Assembly: GCA_024741835.1 (NCBI GenBank)
Contig: JAENRP010000012.1
Coordinates: 1-64,000 of the forward strand
Direction: 5' to 3'
DNA: 64,000 nucleotides
DNA from: Diplocarpon mali
Taxonomy: Eukaryota; Ascomycota; Leotiomycetes; Helotiales; Drepanopezizaceae
Under the pieces are notes generated by a model. The model was not told the DNA's origin. It saw only the letters and a program-made list of their open reading frames with translations, and did not search any database. Below are positions 63,686 through 64,000 of this stretch, piece by piece (the first letter of the stretch is position 1; the number at the start of each line of letters is the position of its first letter). A program made the position numbers and the translations under genes.

Positions 63686-64000
63686 CGGTACACCGAGTGA
63701 GCCGTTGGAAATTCAAGTTTGATTGTTATTTTGAGTTGATATCCCCAAGCACAAAAAGTAGGACGTTTGTCGTCTGAAAAGCAAAAGAGATCAGTTGTAC
63801 TCGGGGCTTATTGGCGAAGATCATTTTCGAGGATGTTTTAGATCAATCTATGGATGCATTAGATCCCTAGTAATTGCAACTAAAGTGTCTTGAACAGCAT
63901 CCAGCATATAAAATTGAGGATGTTATTCGAGAGAACTTGCCCAAATCTGGCTGGCTTCTTTACCCCTGAATGTAATTGACGTCGAGTTGACGTCTTGCGG
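63686..64000. other. Right edge, no gene visible
   Basis: Ordinary composition with no frame, repeat or RNA gene that I can support; presumably 3' flank of the locus to its left. Confidence 0.5.

Overview
The window comes from a filamentous ascomycete genome. Short introns (about 44-60 nt) carry CTAAC/CTGAC-type branch points. The recognisable genes are typical fungal ones, and the transposable elements show repeat-induced point mutation (RIP), a process confined to Pezizomycotina. A Leotiomycetes-type fungus is my guess from the style of the proteins; it is not proven.

Layout. 1-9025 is gene-poor, with low-complexity repeats near the left edge. 9026-24661 is a normal gene-rich block with five genes: a Myb/SANT-like regulator (+), Ap4A phosphorylase (-), a TPR-like protein (-), a small conserved protein of unknown role (+), the stress-granule protein Nxt3/G3BP (+) and the FACT subunit Pob3 (+) are the six coding units, the small protein being the least certain. 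I re-derived their exon structures from splice signals and reading frame. 24.9-27.1 kb and 30.97-31.7 kb are two halves of one GC-rich, CpG-rich island without a recognisable gene, split by a 3.84-kb LTR element (27128-30969). 32017-33397 is a complete GPI-anchored GH17 glucanase on the minus strand. 33.4-39.26 kb is gene-poor; it holds one short two-exon coding remnant near 37.1-37.5 kb.

39260-62449 is a nested retrotransposon cluster that can be read base by base from its LTRs and target-site duplications (TSDs). A Ty1/copia element (299-bp LTRs, TSD GTTGA) received a Ty3/gypsy element between its integrase and reverse transcriptase (43594-50690, 255-bp LTRs, TSD CTAGG). It received a second Ty3/gypsy element on the opposite strand downstream of its RNase H (53528-61595, 294-bp LTRs, TSD GTAAT). 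All are AT-rich and their frames are broken mostly by TAG/TAA where Gln or Trp codons would fit, as RIP would produce. Normal base composition resumes at the outer TSDs. 62455-64000 is ordinary sequence again, with an unrecognised possible coding locus.

The most interesting points are the exact nesting history, an extra ORF after pol in the minus-strand gypsy element, extra sequence after RNase H in the copia element, the gag/integrase element with no visible reverse transcriptase, the GC island, and a probable GC-AG intron in pob3. I found no sign of a CRISPR array, rRNA or tRNA, and no secondary-metabolite cluster.
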